Below the pieces are notes generated by a model, which saw only the letters and a program-made list of their open reading frames with translations, did not search any database and was not told where the DNA came from. Below, one piece after another: positions 16,001-24,900 of a DNA stretch of 64,000 nucleotides. The stretch is from positions 1,798,001 through 1,862,000 of the forward strand of contig OZ251497.1 of NCBI GenBank assembly GCA_965242735.1, given 5' to 3'. The stretch comes from G958295645 sp965242735 (GTDB taxonomy: Bacteria; Gemmatimonadota; Gemmatimonadetes; Longimicrobiales; Gaopeijiaceae). The position numbers and the translations under genes are program-made. Numbering within the stretch: the stretch's first letter is position 1; every line of letters begins with the position of its first letter.

Positions 16001-19000
16001 CGCCGCGTCCCTTCGTTCGCCGCCCCGGCCGGCCCCGGAGGAGGAGGGCGTTCGTTCAGCCTCTGGAAGTAGCGCACGACGAGGGCGCGCATCGCCGGGG
16101 GCAACGCGCGCATCGCGGCGGGGTCCGGCAACCCGTAGCGCAAGGCGTCCACCGACGAAGCCGAGAGGGGCGCGACGTCTTGGCGGACGAAATCGTCCGG
16201 CCGCTCCGACTCGCGCTCCTGGGCTTGCTCGTCGCGCTCCAGACCCCGGCCGGCGTCGAGGAGCCGGTGGAACAAGCGTTCCTGCCGCCGCAGCACCTCC
16301 GGGTCGAACCGGCCCTGGGCCAAGGCCTGCGCGAGCTGCCGCGCCTCCGCCGCCATGTCGCCCAGATCGCCCAGCGGACCCTCGTCTCCGTTCGCCTCGT
16401 CCTCGGCCATCGCCCCCAGGTCGCCGGCCACGTCCTGCTGCTCGCCGGCCATCTCGCGCATGGCATCGGCCGCCGCCTCCGTTTCCTGCCGGCCTGGCGC
16501 GAGCGCCGCCGCGTCCTGGATGATGTCTCCCTGCTGCTGCGCGAGCTCGGCCAACTGCTGCATCATGGCCGCGCTCGCCGAAGCCGCGCTCGCCGAGGGA
16601 TCCTCCTGGGCGGAGGCCATCGCCAAGCGCGCCGTCTCGTTGAGAGCCCGCACGACCTGGCGCGCCGCATCGAGCGGAGACAGCGAGCTGCGCCGCGCCT
16701 CCAAGGCCTCGACCGTCCGGTCCACGTGTTCGAGCGCCTCTCCCGCCGCCGCCAGCAAGTCGCGGGCGCCCGGCGCCGCCATGCCGGTCTCGGCGGCGTA
16801 GCTCTCCGCCAAGTTGCGAATCCCCTGGGCGATCGCCGCCTCCGCGCCGCGCAGCTCCGGCAGCTGCGAGGCCGCGCCCTCCCGCATCTGCTCCTGGACC
16901 TCCGCTTGGCGGCGCGCCAAGAAGAGCGCGTCCACCGCCGTGCGCGACAACGCCGCCCGCAACGCCGCCATCCTCTGCTCGCGCATCTCGGCCCCGGCCT
17001 CGTCCAGGGCCTGCGCGGCGCGAGACAGGTCGCCCGCGGCTTCGGCCGCCTGCTGCCCGGCGGCCCGTCCGTCCTGCCGCCGGGCCGACTGGGCCGCTTG
17101 CCGCATCTGCTGGGCGCCCTGGGAGAGCTGGCCGGCCGCCGCCTGCATCCCCTCGGGGGTCTCGCCCAGTCCGGCCAACCGCTCCATCAGCTCCTGCACT
17201 TCCTGCTCCAGCCCCGCCGTCTCCTGGGCCAACGCCTCCTGCTGCTGCGCCGCGGACTCGTTCGCGTCTCCCTCCGCCATGGCCGCGGCCATGGACTCCT
17301 GCCGCCCGGCCAAGTCCTGCGCCTCGCGAGCGGCCACGTCCAGCCCTTGGTTCGCCGCCGCATGCCGGAACGCGTCCAGCGACTCCTCGAGCCGGCGCCG
17401 CATCTCCTCTTGGTCCCGCGCGGCGCGTTCCAACGCCTCCGCCAGTTCGTCCGCGTCCATCTCGGACAGCGGCCGGCGCTCCTGCCCGGCCAGTTCGGGA
17501 ATCTCGTCGAGCGCCCGAGCCAGCTCGCCCAGCCGCTCGCGGGCGGCGTCGCTCGCCAGCCCCGTCGCTTCCAGCGTCTCTCGGAGCGCCGAGAGCTCGG
17601 CGCGCAGGGAGTCCACCGCGCCGGCCAGAAGGTCTCGTCGCTCGAGCGCGCGCGCGACCTCCTCGCGGTCCCCGAAGCCGGCCTGCTCGCTCCCCGGCGA
17701 CGGGTCCGCGCGGTCGCGTCCCTCCAACGCGCTCCGGGCCTCGTCCGACGCCTGGGCCGCGCCGGCGGCCAACTCCTCGACCGTCCGGGCCGCGTCTTCC
17801 ATCGCCTCGCCCGCCGCGCGGTCCAGGTCCGCCGTCCCCGGCGCCCGAAGCACGCGCTCCGGCGTTTCCGCCCATTGCCCGGACGGACGATTGTCCATCA
17901 CCCGCGCCAAGTAGCGGACCGTGTCGCCCGGCGACAGCGCCCAGCGCGACACGTCGAGCACGGGCCGCGCGATCACGCCCGGCGCGCCGCTGGTCGCGAC
18001 GCCGGCGCCCACGGGCGGGCCGGATTCGCCGAACGCGCTCACCCGCCAGGCCACGATCTCCATGCGCGCGATCCCGAAGTCGTCCTGGGCGGTCGCGACC
18101 AAGGGCTGGCGCATCCCAGGCGGCAAGACGGCCAGAGGCTCGGGATGCTCGATCGCGACTTGCGGCGGCATGTCCGCGACCACTCGAACCCGCAGCGGCG
18201 GCGGCGCCAGCGCGGCCTCGGCGCCGCTCTCGTCCGCCAAGTCCCACTGGAAGACGCCTCCCGACCGCGGAACCCACTCGGCCGAGAAGGAGACGCCCCG
18301 CACGTCGAAGTCCACCTCGGCTCGCCCGCCTTCCGCCAGGAGCCGCGCCTTGCCGACCGCCCGGTTGCCGCGCCCCCGAAGGCTGATCCGGCCGCCCTCC
18401 ACGACCTCCAGGTCCAAGACCCCGCCCCGGCGCTCGACGGGCGGAAGGCCGGTGTGGGGCGGATGGCGCACCGTCGCCTCCACGTCCGCCACGAGCAGCG
18501 GATCGACGGGCGTCAGCACGTACTCGGGACTCCGGGCGCCGTCCGCCGTCTCGACCCAGTAGCGGGTGACCGACGCCAGCGGAGGCAGGCGCGTCCGGGC
18601 GACGCCCCGAACGAGCGGCAGCGTGCGCGAGCGGGCGACTTGGCCGGCCGATTCCCAGCGAAGCCGGGCGCTGTCGCGCAAGGGGGCCCGGACTTCCACC
18701 TCCACCTCCGAGCCCCGCACGGCCTCGACCGTGCCCGGGCCGGCGCCGACCGCAGGCAGGACCGGCTCGACCAGAATGGCGACCGGCGTCAGCAGACCGC
18801 CCCACGCGCTCAGCGCCCGACCCGGCGCCCGAGCCGCGACTGCCGCGAGCACGGCCGCCGCCAGCGCCAAGCCGATGCGCGCGCGGCGAGCATGCGGCCG
18901 CACCCGCCGGTCCATGGCGCCCGAGAGCGCCGGACCCGCCGCGCTCAGGCGGTCTCCGACGGACCGCAGCGCGAGGTCGCGCAGACCGGCCGAAGTCCCC

Positions 19001-19416
19001 GGCGCCGCCCCGCGAGCCAGTTCCAGACCGCCCAGGGTCGTGCCCGCGGAGAGCCCGGCCGCTCCGTCCAAGACGCGCGCGACCGCCCGCTCGCTCGCCC
19101 ACCGCCTGCGCAGCCGCACCCACGCCCACGCCGCCGCCGCCACCACGCACCCCATCGCGCACGCCAAGACGAGAGGCCCGGGGCTGCCCGCCGTCCATCC
19201 GGCGGCGCCGGCCGCCAGCCAAGCCGCGACGAGCAGGCCGCACAACGCCGTCCCCGTCCAAGCGGCCGTCAAGCCCGCCGCGCGACCGGCGACGCGCGAC
19301 CGCGCCCTTGCGACGACCTGCTCCAGGTCGCCGCCCGCCTGCGCGCCGCCCCGCAACGCGACGCCGGCGAACCCGCTCCGGCGCCCCGAAGCGCCCGGCC
19401 CGCTCACGAAGCCCAC
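15997..19416 (-). CDS. DUF4175-like membrane protein with long coiled-coil region
   Basis: About 1139 aa. The N-terminus has membrane helices (TAAWTGTALCGLLVAAWLAAG; LVLACAMGCVVAAAAWAWVRL; IGLALAAAVLAAVAARA). Ig-like periplasmic segments follow (VEVRAPLRDSARLRW; MPPQVAIEHPEPLAVLPPG; AQDDFGIARMEIVAWRV). The remainder is a very long Gln/Ala/Glu-rich helical region (QAAQSARRQDGRAAGQQAAEAAGDL) and a Pro-rich tail. This matches DUF4175/TIGR02302-type proteins, often found beside DUF4159 and MoxR/DUF58 genes in envelope operons. The GTG at 19416 follows GAGGCAGG; a GTG at 19407 overlapping the DUF4159 stop (GTGA) is the alternative. Confidence 0.8.
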   Translation of the reverse strand: MGFVSGPGASGRRSGFAGVALRGGAQAGGDLEQVVARARSRVAGRAAGLTAAWTGTALCGLLVAAWLAAGAAGWTAGSPGPLVLACAMGCVVAAAAWAWVRLRRRWASERAVARVLDGAAGLSAGTTLGGLELARGAAPGTSAGLRDLALRSVGDRLSAAGPALSGAMDRRVRPHARRARIGLALAAAVLAAVAARAPGRALSAWGGLLTPVAILVEPVLPAVGAGPGTVEAVRGSEVEVEVRAPLRDSARLRWESAGQVARSRTLPLVRGVARTRLPPLASVTRYWVETADGARSPEYVLTPVDPLLVADVEATVRHPPHTGLPPVERRGGVLDLEVVEGGRISLRGRGNRAVGKARLLAEGGRAEVDFDVRGVSFSAEWVPRSGGVFQWDLADESGAEAALAPPPLRVRVVADMPPQVAIEHPEPLAVLPPGMRQPLVATAQDDFGIARMEIVAWRVSAFGESGPPVGAGVATSGAPGVIARPVLDVSRWALSPGDTVRYLARVMDNRPSGQWAETPERVLRAPGTADLDRAAGEAMEDAARTVEELAAGAAQASDEARSALEGRDRADPSPGSEQAGFGDREEVARALERRDLLAGAVDSLRAELSALRETLEATGLASDAARERLGELARALDEIPELAGQERRPLSEMDADELAEALERAARDQEEMRRRLEESLDAFRHAAANQGLDVAAREAQDLAGRQESMAAAMAEGDANESAAQQQEALAQETAGLEQEVQELMERLAGLGETPEGMQAAAGQLSQGAQQMRQAAQSARRQDGRAAGQQAAEAAGDLSRAAQALDEAGAEMREQRMAALRAALSRTAVDALFLARRQAEVQEQMREGAASQLPELRGAEAAIAQGIRNLAESYAAETGMAAPGARDLLAAAGEALEHVDRTVEALEARRSSLSPLDAARQVVRALNETARLAMASAQEDPSASAASASAAMMQQLAELAQQQGDIIQDAAALAPGRQETEAAADAMREMAGEQQDVAGDLGAMAEDEANGDEGPLGDLGDMAAEARQLAQALAQGRFDPEVLRRQERLFHRLLDAGRGLERDEQAQERESERPDDFVRQDVAPLSASSVDALRYGLPDPAAMRALPPAMRALVVRYFQRLNERPPPPGPAGAANEGTRR

Positions 19417-20117
19417 GCCGCCTGCCTCGTCACGAACACGAAGACGTTGACGCCCATCTGCAACGCGGCCTCGCGAACCGCCGGGGGATCGCCGTGCACG
19501 GCCTCGTCCTCCCAGCCGTCTCCCAAGTCCGCTTCGAACGTGTAGAGCACCGCCAGCCGGCCCTCGTGGAAGATGCCGAACGCCTGGGGCCGGCCGCCGT
19601 CGTGCTCGTGCACCTTGGGCAGGCCGCCGGGCAAGGCGTAGGGGGCCGCGAACAGCGCATGGTCCGGCGGCAGCTCGACCATCCTCTTGTCCGGGAACAG
19701 GGCCGCCATCTCGCGCCGAAAGGACTCGTCCATGCCGTAGTTGTCGTCCGCGTGCAGGAAGCCGCCCCCCAGCAGGTAGGCGCGCAACGCAGCCCGCTCT
19801 TCAGGGGAGAAACGCACGTTTCCGTGGCCCGTCATGTACACGAAGGGATGGTCCCGAAGCGAGAGGTCGCCGGGGCGAACCACGGCCTCGCGGGCCGCCG
19901 TCGCGATGCCCGTGCGTTCCCGCACCGCCGCCAGCAGGTTGGGCAGCGACGACGGATTGGCGTACCAGTCGCCCCCGCCGTCGTAGTGGAGCCGGGCGAT
20001 CGTCGGCGGGCCGACCGCTTGCGCCTCGGCCTCGGCGCAAGCGACCGCCGTCGCGAGCAGGACGGCAGGAACGAGGCGGAGAAAACGCCCTCCAAAGGTC
20101 GGCGAAGCCGACGTCAC
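19404..20117 (-). CDS. DUF4159 exported protein
   Basis: A 237-aa protein. The signal peptide (LVPAVLLATAVACAEAEAQ) is followed by the DUF4159 fold: PPTIARLHYDGGGDWYANPS, FVYMTGHGNVRFSPEERAALRAYL, GGGFLHADDNYGMDESFRREM and FEADLGDGWEDE. The domain resembles a glutamine-amidotransferase/ThuA-like sandwich without established activity. The GTG at 20117 overlaps the rsmI stop (GTGA). In other genomes DUF4159 proteins accompany DUF4175, DUF58 and VWA genes; here it is followed directly by the DUF4175-like gene. Confidence 0.88.
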   Translation of the reverse strand: MTSASPTFGGRFLRLVPAVLLATAVACAEAEAQAVGPPTIARLHYDGGGDWYANPSSLPNLLAAVRERTGIATAAREAVVRPGDLSLRDHPFVYMTGHGNVRFSPEERAALRAYLLGGGFLHADDNYGMDESFRREMAALFPDKRMVELPPDHALFAAPYALPGGLPKVHEHDGGRPQAFGIFHEGRLAVLYTFEADLGDGWEDEAVHGDPPAVREAALQMGVNVFVFVTRQAAWAS

Positions 20118-21064
20118 GGACCGGCGGGCCCTGCGTTGCGAACCGCTTCGTACGCCGCCGCCCGCGTTGTCGAAGCATGACGCGCCACGACCTTGGCCGC
20201 GACCCCCGGCGGCAACCCCGCCTCCAGCAACGAAGCCGCCAGCGCGTGCGCCTCCGCCCCGGCCTGCCGCTGGCGCGCAGTCGCCGGCCGGCCCTCCACC
20301 ACCAGCGTCACTTCGCCGCGCGGAGGCGACGCCGAGAACCGAGCCGCGCAGTCGCCGGCGCCGCCGCGCACGATCTCCTCGTGCACCTTGGTCAGCTCGC
20401 GACAGACGGCGACGCGCCGATCGGCGCCCGCGACGTCCGCCACGTCGGCCAGCAATCCGGCCAAGCGGCGCGGCGACTCGAACAGCACCGACGTCTCGCG
20501 CACCGAGGCCAGCGACGCCAAGGCCGCCCGCCGGGCCGCGCCCTTGCGAGGCAGGAAGCCCACGAACGTGAACGGCGCCACCGGCAGTCCCGACGCCACG
20601 AGCGCCGCCAGGGCCGCCGACGGTCCCGGCACCGGACTCACGGCGCAACCCGCCGCCGCGGCCGCCGCCACGAGCCGTTCCCCCGGGTCCGACAGCAACG
20701 GCGTGCCCGCGTCCGACACCAGCGCCACGTCCTGCCCCTCCGCCAGCCACGCCAGCGCCTGCTTCGAGCGTCCGGCCTCGTTGTGCGCGTGGAGCGACGC
20801 CGGGCGGACCGTCGCGCCCAACCGGTCCAGCAACGTCCGCGCCCTTCGGGTGTCCTCGGCCAGGACGCGAGCGACCGAACGCAGCACGTCTCCCGCCCGC
20901 TGCGTGACGTCGGACAGGTTTCCGATGGGAGTCGAGACGACGAAGAGCGTGCCCTTGGGTCGTGCCCCCGGAGCCGGCGCGCCGGCCGCCTTGGCCTGGA
21001 CCGGCGGCCGGTTCGCCTGCGAGCGTTCGCTCGAACGGCGAGCGACCCTACAAGTGCTGCTCAA
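20114..21064 (-). CDS. rsmI: 16S rRNA (cytidine(1402)-2'-O)-methyltransferase
   Basis: SAM-dependent tetrapyrrole-methylase-fold enzyme methylating C1402 of 16S rRNA. Family blocks are KGTLFVVSTPIGNLSDVTQRA, VLAEDTRRARTLLDRLG, LHAHNEAGR, VALVSDAGTPLLSDPGERLV, PVPGPSAALAALVASGLP and TFVGFLPRKG. The C-terminal HTH-like region is present (LLEAGLPPGVAAKVVARHAS). No ATG or GTG is available before the domain. A TTG at 21064, overlapping trxA by 17 bp, is the first usable start and adds about 35 non-conserved residues. Confidence 0.93.
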   Translation of the reverse strand: MSSTCRVARRSSERSQANRPPVQAKAAGAPAPGARPKGTLFVVSTPIGNLSDVTQRAGDVLRSVARVLAEDTRRARTLLDRLGATVRPASLHAHNEAGRSKQALAWLAEGQDVALVSDAGTPLLSDPGERLVAAAAAAGCAVSPVPGPSAALAALVASGLPVAPFTFVGFLPRKGAARRAALASLASVRETSVLFESPRRLAGLLADVADVAGADRRVAVCRELTKVHEEIVRGGAGDCAARFSASPPRGEVTLVVEGRPATARQRQAGAEAHALAASLLEAGLPPGVAAKVVARHASTTRAAAYEAVRNAGPAGP

Positions 21065-21380
21065 TCTTCTGTTGGAGGTGGGACTTTGGCACCGCGCCGA
21101 CCACCGTGTCCACCAGATTGCCGCCCTTGAAGAAGAGGATGCTCGGAATCGACCGAACGCCGAAGCGGACCGGCGTCGCCGGATTCTCGTCGATGTTCAT
21201 CTTGCCGACCCGCACTCTGCCCGCGAAGTCGTCCGCCAGCTCGTCGACCACGGGTCCCACCATCCTGCACGGACCGCACCACTCGGCCCAGAAGTCCACC
21301 ATCGACAGCCCCTCCCCTTCTTCGATTCGCTCGGCAAAGTTGTCGTCCGTGATCTCGTTGACGTTCGCGCTTTCGGCCAT
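21048..21380 (-). CDS. trxA: thioredoxin
   Basis: A 110-aa thioredoxin with the WCGPC active site (VDFWAEWCGPCRMVGPVVDEL), the cis-proline segment (RSIPSILFFKGG) and the DENP turn. Cytoplasmic disulfide reductant. It is the first gene of the long minus-strand block and is followed directly, with overlap, by rsmI. The promoter probably lies in the 165-bp gap shared with the divergent mce gene. Confidence 0.97.
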   Translation of the reverse strand: MAESANVNEITDDNFAERIEEGEGLSMVDFWAEWCGPCRMVGPVVDELADDFAGRVRVGKMNIDENPATPVRFGVRSIPSILFFKGGNLVDTVVGAVPKSHLQQKIEQHL

Positions 21381-21545
21381 TCTGTCGCCTCCTGGGCATT
21401 GCGGGGTGGACTTCGAGGGAATCCCTTAAGATAAGGCCCACCGCTGGCGCGCGCGCCCTGCCGGACGGCGCGCGCCGCCGACCGGGGGAGCGAAGCCGCC
21501 CCGGGCAAGCGCCGCCGACCGCCCTCTTCCTTCGAGGACGCTCCC

Positions 21546-21989
21546 ATGCACCCGCCCCCCGGTCTCCCTGCTCTGCCGCTCGATCACGTGGGCGTCGCCG
21601 TCCGGTCTCTGGACGAAGCCGCGCCGTTGTTCGAGCAGATCGCGGGCCGAGCGGCCACGCCGCCCGTGAGGGTGGCCCCCCAGGGAGCGGAAATCTGCTT
21701 CGTCGGCGCTCTCGAGCTGCTGGCGCCCACCGACGCGGACGGCCCCGTCGCGCGCTTCCTCGCCCGGCGGGGGCCGGGGCTGCACCACGTGGCCTACCGA
21801 ACGGACGGCCTCGACGCGCTCATGGCGCGGTTGCGGGCGGAGGGCCGCCAGTTCACCTCGGACGCACCGGCGCCCGGGGCGCACGGCCACCGCATCGCGT
21901 TCCTGCATCCCCGGTCCGCGGGCGGCGTGCTGGTCGAATTCGTGGAGAGCCGGGCGGAGCCGTCCAGCTCGGAGGGCGGCTGGCGCTAG
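21546..21989 (+). CDS. mce: methylmalonyl-CoA epimerase
   Basis: A 147-aa VOC-fold protein: LPLDHVGVAVRSLDEAAPLFEQI, then GLHHVAYRTDGLDALMARLRAEG, GAHGHRIAFLHPRSAGGVLVEFVE. The metal-ligand His and Glu positions of methylmalonyl-CoA epimerases are visible (LDHVGVAV, HHVAY, VLVEFVE). It interconverts (2R)- and (2S)-methylmalonyl-CoA in propionate metabolism. Its stop and the stop of the convergent protease gene share the bases CTAG. Confidence 0.93.
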   Translation: MHPPPGLPALPLDHVGVAVRSLDEAAPLFEQIAGRAATPPVRVAPQGAEICFVGALELLAPTDADGPVARFLARRGPGLHHVAYRTDGLDALMARLRAEGRQFTSDAPAPGAHGHRIAFLHPRSAGGVLVEFVESRAEPSSSEGGWR

Positions 21990-24900
21990 CGGGGCAGCCC
22001 GCGCCGAATCACGACGGTGTTGGGTGCGCCGAAGGCGGCGGGGAGGGCTCCGGACCAGTTGCGCACGATGCTTCGGACTTGGCCCGTTGCTCGGTCGATC
22101 AACATGGCTGCGCGTTCGCCGACGGCGCGGTCCACGGCCGTCGCGCCTTCGGGGCCGGTCAGCTCGATGCGGTCCAGCGCGCCGGTCCAGGCTTCCTCGA
22201 ACGGCAAGGCGAACACGAACGTGCCGCCGCCGCCATGGACGACCGGATCCGGGGAGAACGCCAGCCTGAACAGGCTCTCGCCGTTGGCTGCGAGCCCCTC
22301 CAAGCGGTACGGGCCCGCCGACTCCGGCAGCTTGACGGGCCCGTCCGACGCGAACGCCGGCTCCAGCCGCATCTCGCCGCCGTCTTCGACGCTTCCCCAC
22401 AAGAGCAGCGTCTTGCCGCTGGCGACCGGGGCGCGGCCTGCCCGGGACGCGAGCGAGCGCCGGTAGTCCATCGCTTTCTTGAAGTGGTAGTCGCTGATCC
22501 AGACGGAGGGCGAGCAGTACCCCATGACGTCCGGCATCGCCGGCTTGACGAGACCGCTTACGAACGTGTCCGAGAAGCTGTACCCGTAGGTGCCGATGGA
22601 GCCGTCGGAGTACGGAAAGTCCGGATCGAGACCGCTTGGCCTACCGCACGGCGCATGCTCCAGGCTGATGAGGTGCCCCAGCTCGTGCGCAAAGACCTTA
22701 GCCACGGAGTCAGCGCTGAAGGCCGAGCCGTCGACGTGGTGCGTCGTGGTGGCGGCGATGTACCACGGAAAGCCTGCTTGTCCTGAGACCCCGTATGAGA
22801 TCCCGCGGACGCGCCGGTACTCGGCGACAAGGGCATGATAATGCTCGCTGGATCCGTCCGCGTGCCTCACGACTCCGAGCTCCCCCAGCACGGTGTAAAG
22901 GCCCACAGCCGTGTCGGCCCCCGAGACGAAGGGTTGGCGAGCGGTCACGCTGATGTCGCCGATGGGCAGGACGTTGCGCGTGTAGGAGATGATGCCCTCG
23001 GTGTCGGCGCCCGCCATGTCTTGCGCCTGCGCCGTAATGGCGGCGTTGGCTCCAGTGTTTCCGGGCGTCGCGAAATGGAAGGGAACGAGAGTCAGCGGGA
23101 AGCTCGGCAGTTCTTGGACCAGAACGCCTGCTCGGCCCGTGGCGGGAAAGCGGGTGACGCTCCCGTCCGCCACGGCCACTTCGTCGTCGGGGTCGAGTTC
23201 CACGACCATCTTGAGGCCGGGCTTCACGAGCGAGCCGGGGATCGTCGCGTCGAACGACTCGTCTTCGGCGCCTTCGTCCATCGTCGCCGAAACGGCGCCC
23301 GAATCGAGCCGGACGGAATCGACCACCGTCGAGCCCCGGTAGAAGAGGGCGAGGGGCCGGAACCGGGCCGTCGGAGAGCCGTCGCCGACGGCGAAGACCC
23401 GAAGGCGCGCCGGGCGCCCCGCGATCAGCGGCACGGAGCCGGCGCTGTCCTGCGCGGCCTGAACGAGATAGGCGGCCGCAACCCTGACCGTCGGAAGCGA
23501 AGGCGCGTCGGTCGCTTCCGCCGTGGCCTGCACGGAGAGGCCGGCGGCCGTCGCGGTCAGCGCTTGCGCCCCAAGGGGCGCGCCCAGAGTCCAGGAGGTC
23601 TGCGCGCGGCCGCGGGCGTCGGTGGTGGCCGAGCCCGGATCGGCGCGCCCGTTGCCGGCAGCGGTCGAGAAGGCCACTTCGATGTCCGGCACGCCCCTCC
23701 CGGCGGTGTCGAGCACCGCGAACACGACCCGCGCCGGCAGCGTCGCTCCTTGGACGCCGCGCTGCCCGTTGCCCGACACGACTCGAATGTCCGCCGCGTG
23801 GTCTTCGGGGACCAGCGCGGTGGCCGTGGCCTGCGCGGAGAGGCCGGCGGCCGTCGCGGTCAGCGCTTGCGCCCCAAGGGGCGCGCCCAGAGTCCAGGAG
23901 GTCTGCGCGCGGCCGCGGGCGTCGGTGGTGGCCGAGCGCGGATCGGCGCGCCCGTTGCCGGCAGCGGTCGAGAAGGCCACTTTGACGCCGAGCACGGGTT
24001 GTCCCGCGGCGTCGAGCACGGCGAACACGACCGGCGCCGAAAGCGGCGCTCCTGGGCGGCCGCGTTGCCCGTCGCCTTCCACGACCCGAAGCGAGTCGGC
24101 GGCCTCCTCGGGCGTCGTCGCCGTCGCCGTGGCCCGCGTCGACACCTCGGCGGCCGTCGCGGTCAGGACTTGCGTGCCCAAGGAGGTGCCCAGGGTCCAG
24201 AAGGTGCGGGCCCGTCCGCGGGCGTCGGTGGTGGCCGAGCGCGGATCGGCGCGCCCGTGCCAGCGGTTGGGAGAGAAGGACACTTCGACGCCGGGCACGC
24301 CCCTCCCGTTGGCGTCGAGCACGGCGAACACGACCGGCGCCGGCAGCGTCGCTTCCGGGACGCCGCGCTGCCCGCCGCCTTCCACGACCCGAAGCGAGTC
24401 GGCGGCCTCCTCGGGCGTCGTCGCCGTCGCCGTGGCCCGCGTCGACACGTCGGCGGCCGTCGCGGCCAGGACTTGCCTGCCCAAGGAAGCGCCCAGGGTC
24501 CAGGAGGTCTGCGCGCGGCCGAGCGCGTCGGTGGTGGCCGAGCGCGGAGCGGCGCGCCCGCTGCGGCGGTTGGGAGCGAAGGACACTTCGACGCCGGGCA
24601 CGGGTTGCCCGTCGGTGCCGAGCAGCACGACCACGACCGGCGCCGGCAGCGTCGCTTCTCGGACGCCGCGCTGCCCGTCGCCTTCCACGACCCGAAGCGA
24701 GTCCGCGGCTTCCTCGGGCGTCAGCGCCGTGGCCGTGGCCTGCACGGACACGCCGCCGGCTGTCGCGGTCAGGACTTGCGTGCCCAAGGAAGCGCCCAGG
24801 GTCCAGGAGGTCTGCGCGCGGCCGCGGGCGTCGGTGGTGGCCGAGCGCGGATCGGCGCGCCCGTTGCGGCGGTTGGGAGCGAAGGACACTTCGACGCCGG

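Noticed and set aside
13931..19261. A single 1776-residue protein on the minus strand
   Set aside because: The upstream two thirds are an out-of-frame reading of the DUF4175-like gene. Only the part from 16000 onward has TPR character.
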